DNA of 64,000 nucleotides from Diogma glabrata (lineage: Eukaryota; Arthropoda; Insecta; Diptera; Cylindrotomidae): NCBI GenBank assembly GCA_963693315.1, contig OY856187.1, positions 116,907,687-116,971,686 on the forward strand. The letters run 5' to 3'. The notes under the pieces were generated by a model. It did no database searches. It was not told the DNA's origin and saw nothing but the letters and a program-made list of their open reading frames with translations. How positions within the stretch are numbered: position 1 is the first letter of the stretch; each line of letters starts with the position of its first letter. Below are positions 48,212 to 59,441 of the stretch, one piece after another. The position numbers were made by a program, and so were the translations under genes.

Positions 48212-49461
48212 TTGGGTAAAAAACTAAAAAAAAATCTTTTGACACACTTGACAACATATTTTTGACAAACTTTAATGCCATAATTCTCAATAATAATAAT
48301 AAAACTTCATTTCAAACAAACAATAAATTATATTTTTTTTTTCAAAAAATTAGGTAAAAAAATAAATAAAAATCTTTCTTTTGACACAATTGACAACATT
48401 TTTTTGACAAACTTATAATGCAATAATCTAAATTTTGGTCTCACATGCCAATCCCGACCACCAAGATTTCTCCAAATTCAATGTTCCTACTCGTAATCAC
48501 TTAAAATGAACGTTTTTTAAGCAAAAAATATGCAAATTTCCTTGTTTTGACACACTTGACGATTTTTTTGACACACTTCCGGTACAGTTATCGAGCACAT
48601 CGTCCTTTCGGCTCTTCCCATTGAGTAAACCTATTTTTAGAAAAAAAAAATTTTGAAATCCGTCCAGTGGTTTTCTAGATTTCGTCGGTTGTGACGGCCG
48701 GACGGACGGCCGGATGGCCGAGAGATAGACACACATTTTTTTTTGCTTTTTTAGAATCAGTAGGTCCTAAAACGTCGAGAAATGCCAAAAAAAGTGGGGG
48801 TAAGAATTTCACTTTGAGCTCATGAATGTAATACTTAGGTCTTTCAGACCGAATTAATTAAAACAAAACTCAGGTTTACAAGGAAATAACGACTCACCAA
48901 AATACTGGGGCCTTACTCTCACATTCGATAGCCTTCGTTTTAAAAACGATAGTTCTTTTCGACCAAACTAAAATTTCATACTCTAGCATTCGATATGTCA
49001 AGGAAATTTTTACTACAATTTTAGTAAGTGTTGTCAACAGTAACAAATAGAAAATCTATTACATTTTGTTTTAAATATGTCAATGTCAGTTTTTTATCAG
49101 TAAATAATGTCAATGTTGTTGATTAATTTGAAAATATTTGGTTTTTAATTTCTAAAATTTCCACTAAAATTGCAACATAACAATAAAAAAATAATGTGCA
49201 AATTCATAAAATGTTTTTTTACTAATAATATGTTAACAACATTTAGTAAATATTATAATATTTAGGAAGAAAAAATATTAACTTCATTTCGAATTTATAA
49301 ACGACCAGAAAATATGAGCGAACGCAAAAACGATACAAAAAATTCAAACACAATATCGTTATAAAATAATTTAGAAAAGTATTGTTGCGCTATCTAAACT
49401 TTTATATGTCAAATAAAATATTCGATAGCGTTTATTGGCCTTTGAATTTTATAGTACCAAA

Positions 49462-51420
49462 TTTTTTTTTTTTTTTTTTTTTTTTTATTCAAAGTTAGGC
49501 ATGTTTAGTGTTAATTATAATAAATTATAAATTAACGTCTCTGAATATCCGAAGATACCATGCCAACTAGGGATAAGAATGTAATGCAAATTAAGATTCT
49601 CTGAGAAATTTATGAACGTTAACTTTAAAGCCTTGAGGATTAAATTCATCAGGGAAAACCCAGGAAGGTAAGGCATTCCAAAGATGAGATACTCTGTTGA
49701 AAAAGTCACGTTGGAAGGCTACAGTTCTACACCTAATTATTTGAACTGTAAAGGGATGCGCTGCTACGTTTGCTCTGGTGTGACGCGAAAGGTTTGCTGA
49801 TTTAGGTAAAATCGATTTGATCTCTTCAGAAGCTCGTTCATCCATAATATATTTATAAAATATAGTCAAATCAGCAACATTTCTTCTGTGCTGCAAGGAA
49901 TCAAGACCGTTAGTAAGACTAGGGTTACCATTGAGTTTAATAGCTCTACGCTGTACAGAATCAAGGGAGTTGAGACTACTCAAGTAAGCTCCACCCCATA
50001 TGTGAGAACAGTATTCCATGCAGGGACGTATAAAAGATTTATAAACTAAAAGAAGTTGTTCGCTATCGAAAAACTTACGACATCGCCCCAAAAATCCTAA
50101 CTTTTGAACATCATTCTTAGCCAGATTAAAAATATGAGAATTCCACTTCATATTATTTTCAATCTCAACTCCTAGAAGTCTGACAGACTCATTCTCTAAA
50201 AGATTTTTGGGGCCAAACGTTAATGGAAAAGGATTGGGTGTCGTTATCCTAGAAAAATGACAAACCTGTGTTTTGCTTGTATTGAATTCAACACTGTTAG
50301 CAATACCCCAATCCATAATTGTTTTAAGATCAGTGTTAAGGGAATCTATCAATTTTGACCTACACTCACTAAGCGCTAAGGGTGTATATAATTTAGGTGC
50401 TTCATGAGACGCATGAAGCGTGCTATCATCAGCAAAACTATGTATAGGATGAACCGTTGAGTCCAACAAATCATTAATATAGATAAGAAAAAGAGTTGGT
50501 GACAAAGCGGAACCCTGAGGAACTCCTGCATTAGTTGAAAAAGTATTCAATGATACACCGTCAACATTGACCCGAAATTTTCGATCAGATATAAAGCTCT
50601 GTGTCCAAGATATAAGCTGCTCGTCTAAACCATAGGATCTCAATTTGCATATAAGGTTGTTATGCCAAACTTTGTCAAACGCCTTGGAAATATCAAGAGC
50701 AACACCGAATGTTTCTCCAAAGTTTTCAAGCGACTTGTTCCAGATATGAGTGACAAAAGACAGCAAATCTCCCGTCGCTCTTCCTTTTCGAAATCCATAT
50801 TGTCTCTCATTAATTAATTTGGAAGACTCTAAGAAGCTCATTAAATTAAAATTGACATATTTCTCAAAAATTTTAGCAACTACCGATAAAATTGAAATGG
50901 GTCTGTAATTCGTAGGATCAGTCTTACTGCCCTTTTTTGAAACTGGCTGTACACTAGCCATTTTCCAAATTTCAGGAAAAATTCCTTTCTTATATGACAA
51001 ATAGAAGATTTTAGTGAGGATTGGTGCTAGCTCTCTAGCAAATGTTTTAAGTATAATCGGAGGAATAAAATCAGGGCCTGTTGCCTTGTTAGTATTGATT
51101 TTTAAAAGCATTTTTCGAACAATGTTTTTCCGAAAAATTATCCGCCTCATTTTATAAGAAACTTTAGAAATAGGTTTAGGTTGGAAATTAGGTTCTTTTA
51201 AAGTAGAATTTAAAGAGAAATAATGCCCAAGCAAATTAGCTTTCTCTTTTGGATCATTGATAGGGACATCTCTATTAACAAGAGGCGGTAGGGAAGATTT
51301 ACAAAAGTTGCTTTGGATAGCCTTTGCGGCTTTATAGAAATTACGTGAACCAGTCGGATGTTCTGCGAATTTAGATGCTTTTTTCCTATTAAATAGATGT
51401 TTCTCTTCATCTATTAAATA
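49462..51420 (-). mobile_element. Non-LTR retrotransposon (LINE), 5'-truncated
   Basis: The 3' end on the - strand is a run of 25 A (T at 49462-49486) after AACACTAAACATGCCTAACT. It contains a long RT frame plus ~200 bp of upstream frame-shifted coding sequence. The 5' part (ORF1, endonuclease) is absent. Truncated relatives of its 3' end lie at 14346-14428 and 39800-40228. Confidence 0.9.
49591..51234 (-). CDS. LINE reverse transcriptase, 547 codons
   Basis: The RT blocks are in order: NTNKATGPDFIPP (residues ~48-60), NYRPISILS, QYGFRKGRATGDLL, ALDISKAFDKVWH (first catalytic Asp), AGVPQGSALSPTLFLIYIND, then SFADDSTLHAS with the FADD catalytic pair, then LLGVEI. The C-terminal region continues RPCMEYCSHIWGG to LWNALPSWVFPDEFNPQGF and KFLRES. 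This is the standard layout of non-LTR RTs that copy RNA at a nicked genomic target. I place it only broadly in the Jockey/CR1-like assemblage. The frame is open throughout, but the first ~40 residues probably follow a frameshift near 51230, because residues typical of the region (NLPYRLL in another frame) lie upstream. No endonuclease is present, so it is unlikely to be autonomous. Confidence 0.88.
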   Translation of the reverse strand: MLGHYFSLNSTLKEPNFQPKPISKVSYKMRRIIFRKNIVRKMLLKINTNKATGPDFIPPIILKTFARELAPILTKIFYLSYKKGIFPEIWKMASVQPVSKKGSKTDPTNYRPISILSVVAKIFEKYVNFNLMSFLESSKLINERQYGFRKGRATGDLLSFVTHIWNKSLENFGETFGVALDISKAFDKVWHNNLICKLRSYGLDEQLISWTQSFISDRKFRVNVDGVSLNTFSTNAGVPQGSALSPTLFLIYINDLLDSTVHPIHSFADDSTLHASHEAPKLYTPLALSECRSKLIDSLNTDLKTIMDWGIANSVEFNTSKTQVCHFSRITTPNPFPLTFGPKNLLENESVRLLGVEIENNMKWNSHIFNLAKNDVQKLGFLGRCRKFFDSEQLLLVYKSFIRPCMEYCSHIWGGAYLSSLNSLDSVQRRAIKLNGNPSLTNGLDSLQHRRNVADLTIFYKYIMDERASEEIKSILPKSANLSRHTRANVAAHPFTVQIIRCRTVAFQRDFFNRVSHLWNALPSWVFPDEFNPQGFKVNVHKFLRES

Positions 51421-51482
51421 AACGAAGGCTATCGAAATTGGGTGTAAAACGAAGGCTACCGAATGTCAGAGTAAGCCCGCTG

Positions 51483-52680
51483 ATATTTTGACTGGCTAGG
51501 CACGTATATACACGTTAACAACCATTCTAGCACTGGCATAGTAATAGCGCCCGTCAAATGCCGTGGTTTGTAGCTAACTTTACTACCAACGCTAAAATTT
51601 AACTGGGAATTGACCTTGAGTCGGTGATATTTACCGAGAATTTCAAATTTGAAAGACACACAAGGGACTGACGATAAAAACTGATGACAAAGTTTGTTAT
51701 TATTTTTCTACTAACCTTGAGAATATTAAATTATGAAAATTGTGATATACAGATTACTGATTGTAGAAAAATAGTAAGTTTCCCTAAATTAATAGTAATA
51801 CATAACATACAGCCATTTTATTGCGCGTTTTCGTAGTTGTGACATGCCAGGGGACTGACATTTTGAGGATATATTGTACTGTTTAACTTGTATGTAAAAT
51901 AAATAACTGAAATTGGGTGGCCAAATGAAAAACTTTTAGTTCTTTTAAAATAAATTGAAATATCAACAAAATATAATAAAACTTGGTATCTATTGACTAA
52001 TGACATGGAGTTACCCGATTTTTGTAGAATCACCCTTATACACAAATGAATTGTAAAACACATTTTACCCCTAGAGGGCCATGATTGAAGTAAAAGAATT
52101 ATCGTTCAGATTAAATAAAATTTGCTCTGATTGGTTGATGGGCGGTTTTTATACCTTTCACAAAAATAGAACAACCTCTAAGATATTATTTTTGTCGTTC
52201 AGATAAAAAATTGAAAACCTTGCAGCAAAAACGAGACAAATACAAATGTGTAAACATGCAAAGTTTCATGCATCAAACGATAGAATTGATTATTTATTAT
52301 TCATATTTTAGATAAAAAAGTGTAACGACTAAAATCTGGATCTTTTCAAAAATTCATAACTTCGATTCTATTAAAGATAGCACTTCTGTTTTGTTTTATT
52401 TTAAAGTTAAAAGATGCTAGTTTAAAAAAAAATAAAATTAACAAAAGTTAATCTATTGATATAAACAAATAAAATGTTGAAATCGATCTTTAGCCATTTC
52501 TCCACCCACGCTCCACCCCAAATCGGGCTCTATTAAAGGTATGATTATATATATAAAAAGAGGCCATCATTATCTTTCTAAAACTACCACTGACTCAATT
52601 TTTTCCACAAGTGGACTTATACCACTTTGAAAAAAAACGGTTCAAATATGAATTTTTATCGTCATAATTACTTCCAAAAA
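51483..52680. other. Non-coding intergenic
   Basis: No gene. At 52014-52037, CCCGATTTTTGTAGAATCACCC resembles the complement of GGGTGATTCTATTGGGTAAC at 43841-43860, a weak hint that both flank the same insertion cluster. Confidence 0.3.
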
Positions 52681-52689
52681 AGAGAAAAA

Positions 52690-52880
52690 ACATTTAAATT
52701 TGTATGAATAAAATTTTTTTGTCAAAGCAGCCTTTTCAAAATTTCATAATACAATTGAAATAGTTGTTATTTTGTTGTCATAGTTATAACAATAATTCAA
52801 AATTTCATTATCCAATGAAACTGTTTGTTATGTTTTGTTGTCATAGTAACATACAATAATTCAAAATATGATAATCCAAT
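52690..52880 (+). repeat. Dispersed repeat, copies 2 and 3
   Basis: AAAATTTTTTTGTCAAAGCA through GAAATAGTTGTTATTTTGTTGTCATAG matches 43491-43580 in the same direction. A second partial unit (ATTCAAAATTTCATTATCCA ... TGTTGTCATAGTAAC) follows immediately. Confidence 0.6.
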
Positions 52881-53419
52881 GAGAATCAACTTATTTTTAA
52901 ACGCTTTTCTTTACTTCACACTATTGGATCAAATCTTGTAACGTTAATTTGACTGCCTTATATTCAATGAAAATGAATGAATCTTTGCAGGCATACGTAT
53001 ATCCGATGACCATACACGAATATCATATTAACTAACAATTTTCATTGTTTATTCGTTGTTTAAATAAAAAAATCGATTTTCATCGGAAATATTCAAATTC
53101 ACTCGATCTACTTAACGTAGCGACTTGAAATTTGCACAACATACAGATCGATAGATAAACTATACAGAATTATGCATTTTACGTTCATAAATTAGGTATT
53201 TTCTCGATAAATAAACAATTAATTTCAAAAATTTTCGCCGATTTCGGCTTGGTTATGTTATCAAAATTAAACGCATATCAACGCCGACACCTAATGCAAA
53301 TAAATTAACAAATGTTAAATTCTGTGCTGAAAATGTGTTGAATTCTTATAAGAACATGATAAAATAGAATTTCCGACTGTTCAAGGCGTTGATGACTAAA
53401 AATTAATAATAAATAAAAA

Positions 53420-54262
53420 AAATAGAAAGTATTCAAAAAAACTTGAAATATTTGAAAAAAAAAAATTTTTTTAAGAAACGCTTTTCTTTGCTTCATTGTT
53501 ATGCAAACTGTAAAAAAAAATTACTTAAAAGCAAAAAATAATTCCAAAACTCAAATAAATTTTCTAAAAACCTCTGTAAAAAAATTCAAAAATAAAAATA
53601 ATTCCAAAACTCGAATAGATTTTCCAAAAAATTCTGTAAAAAAATTCAAAATCGAGAAAATCTGACACATTCGTTAAAGAAAAGCGTGGGACGCTAATCC
53701 TACACGCGCAACATTGACGGAATTGCGACTACTATCATTATTATTTACTTTCTATCATTTTGTGACTAGACTCATCTCAAAGCGTCATGTTTAGGATCTA
53801 ACGTTGTCAATTGCATGTGGTTTTTATATAAGAATTTTGAATTATATTTTTTTGTGTATATTTTTCGAATACTTTCTTTCAACGATGTAGTGCATTGATA
53901 TAATTATTTTATTTTTCATTCATTTAGAATCACAATTAATAGTAGTCGCAATTCCGTCAATGTTTCGCGTGTACGATTAGCGTCCCACGCTTTTCTTTAA
54001 CGAATGTGTCAGATTTTCTCGATTTTGAATTTTTTTACAGAATTTTTTGGAAAATCTATTCGAGTCTTGGAATTATTTTTATTTTTGAATTTTTTTACAG
54101 AGGTTTTTAGAAAATTTATTTGAGTTTTGGAATTATTTTTTGCTTTTAAGTAATTTTTTTTTATAGTTTGCATAACAATGAAGTAAAGAAAAGCGTTTCT
54201 TAAAAAAATTTTTTTTTTTCAAATATTTCAAGTTTTTTTGAATACTTTCTATTTTTTTTTTG
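53420..54262. mobile_element. Foldback element, ~330-bp arms
   Basis: Arms at about 53420-53735 and 53935-54262 are inverted copies. They pair through AAGAAACGCTTTTCTTT, AAAATCGAGAAAATCTGACA, AAAGCGTGGGACGCTAATC and GACGGAATTGCGACTACTAT. Inside each arm a ~63-bp unit (AATAATTCCAAAACTC...AAAAAAATTCAAAA) is tandemly repeated. The loop of ~200 bp is non-coding. Confidence 0.85.
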
Positions 54263-55093
54263 CTGTCATAGTTATACAATTTGTTTGAAAAAATAACAAA
54301 ATAACAAATGCTACTTTACAGCCGCCGTAGTATAAAATAAAAATGGCGTTGCTTTTGCAGCCCGCAGTAAAAAAAGTAAGACTTTAACTAACTCCCTAGC
54401 GCCAGAAAGTTAAACTGTACAGCCGTTTGTTAAAAAACTAATTTATTTTACAATCAGGTTGTGCAGTTGTACGTAAAATATTCTACATACACTCATATTG
54501 AATCAATCCTTGTTTCAATAAAAGCACTCGCTTCGCGTCGGGTTTCAATACGATTTGCGAACGTAATCTTCTTTTTTCTTCTTTTTATACATAATGAATT
54601 AAATAAGTTTGCCTAAAACAATTTTCGGCCAGTTTACTTTACGTCCTCCTTTGTACCTTGATATACTTTTCTCATAAATTAAAAAATAATAGAAAGTGTA
54701 ACAAATGTTCCTTGTACTACAGGCATAAAATAAAAAATGTTGAATCAATTGAACCAATTTCGGAGATCGATTCGCCATATTCGCCCTTACGACGAGATTG
54801 AGACTACTACATTTCAATTGTAAATAGGATATATTTTTTCAGTGTTCATCTGTTAAAGTATATAATTAAGAGCTGTAAATATGTAGAAAATGCGGCATCT
54901 TAAAACGATTTTTTGAAATAAATAAAAAAAAAAATTATGAGTGAAAATTAAAACAAACGAATAATTTGTTCCCATTGTTGGTGACTCCAAACAAAAGAAA
55001 AGGCAACAAACCCAATACAAGCAATCTGCAAAAAAGTCAGCAATTGACAAAATTTCATTTAAATACATTTTATTTGTTTTGTTTTATTGATTA
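54263..55093. other. Non-coding intergenic
   Basis: AT-rich with no recognisable gene, although short - strand ORFs exist. Confidence 0.3.
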
Positions 55094-55582
55094 AGGGCCG
55101 ATTGTATGAACAAAGATTGATAGAAAAAATCCGAGAATAAAGTTTTATCTTCATCCGTGGATTTTATTTTTCGTCGATTGTATAAAAACGGATAGAATTT
55201 TTTTTATTTTGGTTTTTATTGCAGTTTATAGCAGTATTTTTATAAGTTGCAATACTTTTTCTTTTACTTTTCTATTAAATAAATTTAATTATAAATTAAA
55301 AAACATTATTTCAAAACTTAAATTGAATATATTAAAAATATCATTTGTTTTACATTAATTTATATCAAAAAACAAATTTTAGAAACGCACAAATTCAAAT
55401 TCAAAAATAACCACAAATTCAAAACAAAATTATCCTGCTATGCGCATGCACAAGAAAAAGAAAGAATTAAACAGAGAATAGAATTTTATTCTCGGATTAA
55501 TTTGTTCTATCCTGATTCATACAATACAAACGACGATTTATCCGAAGATTTATTTTCTATCCGTATTCATACAATCGGCCCT
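55094..55582. mobile_element. 489-bp MITE, TIR AGGGCCGATTGTATGAA
   Basis: Near-identical inverted ends AGGGCCGATTGTATGAA and TTCATACAATCGGCCCT. A second inner pair (TCGTCGATTGTATAAA... and ATTCATACAATACAAACGACG) makes a nested hairpin. It is non-coding. Flanks TTA and ACTAA do not give a clear duplication. Confidence 0.75.
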
Positions 55583-55869
55583 ACTAAATGCATTTGTTAA
55601 TATTATAGTGTTATGTACAAAAGCATTATACTCGTCTGACAGCATTAGTATTTCCCGGTTTTATTTGTTGGTTTACATTCCGTATCGCGTAATAATAGAT
55701 AGTGATATTGATGATTTTTTCCTTGTGATCTTTTCTACCAAGTTCTTTGACATTGTTAAGACAAAAAGGTTGAGTAAAAGTATAATATCTTCTAGTCAAA
55801 AATTTAAAAAATATGCCACAACCTTGTTCGACAGTAACATTCTCAACAATTTATTTATTTATTTATTAC

Positions 55870-57370
55870 TCCATTAACAATTCAATACTGAATATAGGAG
55901 GTTCCCAAAGATTTCCAATTTACTCGATTTTTCGCTTTTCGTCGCCAAAAACAGCTCGCATGTTGAATAATGCTGTCCTTCCATCTTCTTTTAGGTTGAC
56001 CCCTACTTCTCTTGCTTGTTGGTGTCCAAGCCTCTATAATTGATGGTATTCGGTCTGGAGGATACCTTGCAACATGGCCAGCCCAGTTCCATTTCAATTC
56101 ATTCGTGGTAGATACAACGTCTTTCACTTTGGTTTTCCTTCGGATCTTCTGATTATTTTGTCTGATATTCTTATCTTCAGCATAGATCTTTCCATATTCC
56201 TCTGAGCAACAGCTAGTTTGTTCTTATCATCTTCAGTTAAAGCCCATGTTTGAGAGCAACAAGTGAACACGGGAAGGATACAAGAGTCATATAATCTTTT
56301 GTGGTAAATTGGAAGTTGACTTTTGAGAAACTTCTTTAAACTTCAAAACAAACGCCATGCTTTTGATATTCGGTCATCGATTTGTTTTTCTTGTCTGTTT
56401 TTGAAAAATTGCACTCGGCCCAAATATACGTAATCTTCAACCGTATTCAATGTTTTCGATTTGAATAGAGTCCACGTTTTGGTTATTCATTTTCCTAGTT
56501 TTCATTACATTATGAGTCAATCCAGCTTGTTTAGACTCTTGAAAAAGACTTTTCATCATCTCAGTCAAACCATTCATTGTTTCGGAAAAAAGCGAAGCGT
56601 CATCGGCGAATCTCAGTTCACTTAGAGTATAATCATCAATTTTCAGACCGTGATTTGACCAATTGATTTTGTTGAATATTTTTTGTAATGCTTAGTTGAA
56701 AGCTTTTGGTGAAAACGGATCTCCTTGTTTAATAACACGATTTATTTTGAACCATCCACTGCTTTTCCAGCTTGATTCTAACCTTTGAGTTGTCGTAGAT
56801 TTTCTTTATAATGCTGATGTACTTCTTGTTGATGCCGTCTTCTTTCAAAACATTCCACAAAAATTGATGCTCAATACTATCAAACGCCTTGTTGTAGTCA
56901 ATGAATGCACAAAATGATGTTTGTTTATTCTTTGCATTTCTCTATAATCTGGTTGACTAAAAATGTATGATCAGTAGTTGAAAACCCTTTCCGAAACCCT
57001 GCTTGATTCATTGTTTGGTTATTATCCATTTTTTGATCGAGTCGATTAAGAAGAAGTTTCATAAACAACTTATAAAAGTGTGATGTAATTGTGATAGGCC
57101 TGTAGTTATTTATGTCTTTTTTATCACCTTTTTTATGAATGAGAATAATCGTCGATTCATACCATTACTCAGGAATTTCCTCAGTCTTTAAAATTTCGTT
57201 GAATAACTCAAGAATTTTATCGATTCCAGTATTATCGCAAATCTTCAATAGATCAGATGATATATTATCTTCTCCTGTTGCTTTTGAATTTTTCATTGAG
57301 TAAAGCCTAAAGGGCCATCTCAAGTTCATACTATTTGAAGTTATCTATGTTTTGATCATGAACTCCATCA
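55870..57370 (-). mobile_element. Decayed RTE-like LINE
   Basis: On the - strand from high to low coordinates: KKDINNYRPITITSHFYKL and NQAGFRKGFSTTDHTFLVNQ (about 57130-56945), degraded palm sequence around 56.6-56.9 kb, and a 3' end (55882-56127) with ELKWNWAGHVARYPPDRIPS and RSRGQPKRRWKDSI. The GFRKGFSTTDH and WAGHVAR motifs are typical of RTE-clade proteins. Stops and frameshifts occur throughout. Next to its 3' end is a TTTA repeat (about 55851-55866), consistent with the simple-repeat tails of this clade. Confidence 0.85.
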
Positions 57371-57932
57371 AATAGACCATTGTTTAAGTTCTTCTAACAA
57401 TTTTCGAAGAGAAATGATGGAATTTCGAAATAGATTTCCGAAAACTTATGAACGTTCTGGCATCTAAACGTCTACTCGATCAACTTTCTGTTCAAAACCT
57501 TGGTGTTTTCAAAATTGACCCAATCGGCATGCCAACACGTAATTAAAGTACACAATTTGATCTGAGCCACTTAATAGTAAAACGTTTAATTGGTATTATC
57601 TCTATGGTCTAAGATCCGTGTATAGAACGACCTTCACCGAGCTAGTTAATGGATGAGAAGTATTTTATATTAAATTAAATATGTTAATAAATATATTGCA
57701 AGTGGGTTGACTAAAAAATTTCAGTCCAGAATATGATTAATTAAAAATTTCAAAATTAATTTTTTTTAAACATTTCACTGTTTCGGTTAATAGACAAATG
57801 ACATACCAATCAAAAGTATGAAGCCTTTAGAATATGCAAACGATAGGTTGACTATTTTTTCCCGTCATAACTTTTGGGTAGGGAGGTATAAACAGGTAAA
57901 TCGATATTAGTAATTTGCACCGGTCTGGTTAA

Positions 57933-58070
57933 GCCGGGCATTCACATACAACGGAAACAGAAACAGAAACCGAATTTCATACAAATTTGACAGATAAAAA
58001 TTCGGTTTCTGTAAAATTTGTATGAAAGTCGGTTTCGGTTTCTGTTTCCGTTGTATGTGGTTTCAAGCCT
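57933..58070. mobile_element. 138-bp MITE with TTAA duplication
   Basis: It is flanked by TTAA at 57929-57932 and 58071-58074. Subterminal inverted repeats CACATACAACGGAAACAGAA and its complement lie near the ends. The matching place in the right arm (complement of about 59926-59950) reads GGTTAATGAAT without the insert, which proves it is a separate insertion. TTAA targets are typical of piggyBac-like and Kolobok-like transposases. Confidence 0.88.
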
Positions 58071-58671
58071 TTAATGAATAAACTTTATGTCAAAATAAAG
58101 ATTATTTTATTATAAACACGGTGATATAGGGTTGTCAGCAAAAAATCAGTCATGAATTCCGGTTGTCGAGTTTTAAAAGTGCAATATTCCTACGAGTGAA
58201 TACGTGCGACAGAGAGGTCCCAGCGAACTTTTTGTCTGTGAAAATGAAAAGGAATGCTGCGTAAATGCTGCGCATTATTTTGGAACAGCTTGCCACAACA
58301 TTCAGAATTGAATTGAAAACTATTAACCAGTTTAATGCACAGAAACATTACATTTCGTTTCGTTCTTTATACATTCAAATAACATCTAGAATTATTATTT
58401 ACAGTTAACGTATATTGTATAAGTTACATTTCAAATATGAATTAAATAAATTTAGAATACAAGATAAAATTTTAGTTTCATTTTTATCGCTATGGATAAC
58501 TAATTGCAGTAAATAATTTGTGCTTAATACAGGTGCGTAATAATCAAAGTAACTCGAAATTTTAAGGCACTTTGCATTATAATGTCATGCAACAACAAAT
58601 GTTGCATCTTGCGATATTATTTAATGCAAATATGTAATAGAAATGTTTAATACAACAAGTTTTATGTTTTA

Positions 58672-59441
58672 ATGAAAACTATAAGAATTTTAATAAAAGC
58701 CTCAGATATTTTGATTGTTTTGGTGGGAAATATGCGCAAAATTTCGGAATCAGAAATTTGGCTTGCTAATTCAGCAACTAAAAAGACAAATAACCAACAT
58801 ATTGATTGCATTAATTGCGATTTAGCGTTGAAGTTGGGACCCAAATTATGCAAAATTCTACCCGCATTTCATGCATTTACAGGTTGCGATTACACGGCTG
58901 CATTTTACAATAAAGGAAAAGTAAAACCTTTTAAGCTAAAAAATGAAACGTATCAAACTGTTTTTGCGTCATTAACAGATGAAGCCGATATTTACCTTAA
59001 TGAAAAAATGGACACCGTTCAAGAATTTACTGCTAGTATGTATGGCATCAAGAACTGCACTAAAGTGAATAATGTGAGGTATCGCTTTTTTCATAAAAAT
59101 TACTCTTCTAAAGAAGACAGCGAACATTTAAAAAAAAAATAAAAAGTTTTGACTCCAACACTATACCACCATGCTGGATATCACTGAAACAAAAAAATTT
59201 ACGAACTATTTTTGTCAATTCCATGTGGCTTAATGCCACGAACCCTGTATGCGTTAAGCTTCAGCCTGATAACTGCGGTTGGTTTTTAGCTGATTATTTA
59301 AAACCAACAGGGTTTATTGGAGATCAAACACCTTTAACGGTAGAAGACATAAAACAAACAACACAACAAGTAAGCGATGACGAAGAATGTTCCAGATTTG
59401 AAGATGAAAATTTTACTTCCGATGAATCAGAAGCAGAATAA
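58672..59441 (+). pseudogene. XPG/FEN-like transposon protein, C-terminal fragment
   Basis: The first frame (58672-59142) contains ASDILIVLVGNM, then a conserved LPAFHAFTGCDYTAAFYNKG motif of the type found in XPG-like nuclease proteins of invertebrate transposons, then VKPFKLKNETYQTVFASL. It breaks at a 9-base A-run (59129-59137). The next frame continues it from about 59142 (CVKLQPDNCGWFLADYLKP) to an acidic C-terminus ending SDESEAE at 59441. The N-terminal catalytic part is missing, so this is a ~255-residue relic. The family assignment comes from memory of the HAFTGCD motif and is not certain. Confidence 0.65.

Larger units (their letters stand above)
43890..48853. mobile_element. Large foldback element with tandem repeats in arms
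   Basis: The outer ends are inverted copies: TTCGGTCTGACAGACCTAAG at 43890 and its near-complement ending at 48853. Each arm contains ~140-bp tandem units (AAGTTTGTCAAAAAAATGTT...; three at 44290-44700, inverted units at 46310-46670 and 48230-48430). The inner arms 44700-45205 and 45775-46310 pair closely around a ~570-bp loop. A 1,532-bp element is inserted in the right arm. The end motif itself forms a hairpin (GGTCTGACAGACC). The target duplication is unclear and no transposase frame is seen; the architecture resembles Foldback/Galileo-type elements. Confidence 0.85.
48908..51479. mobile_element. TIR element (CTG duplication) containing a LINE
   Basis: 35-bp TIRs: GGGCCTTACTCTCACATTCG on the left (48908) and inverted CGGGCTTACTCTGACATTCG on the right (ending 51479), both continuing to GTAGCCTTCGTTTT or GATAGCCTTCGTTTT. 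A CTG duplication is seen at 48905-48907 and 51480-51482. The only coding sequence inside is the LINE, which is a secondary insertion. Confidence 0.65.

Noticed and set aside
44290..48430. CRISPR-like or satellite array
   Set aside because: The ~140-bp units lack unique spacers and are the arm repeats of a foldback element.
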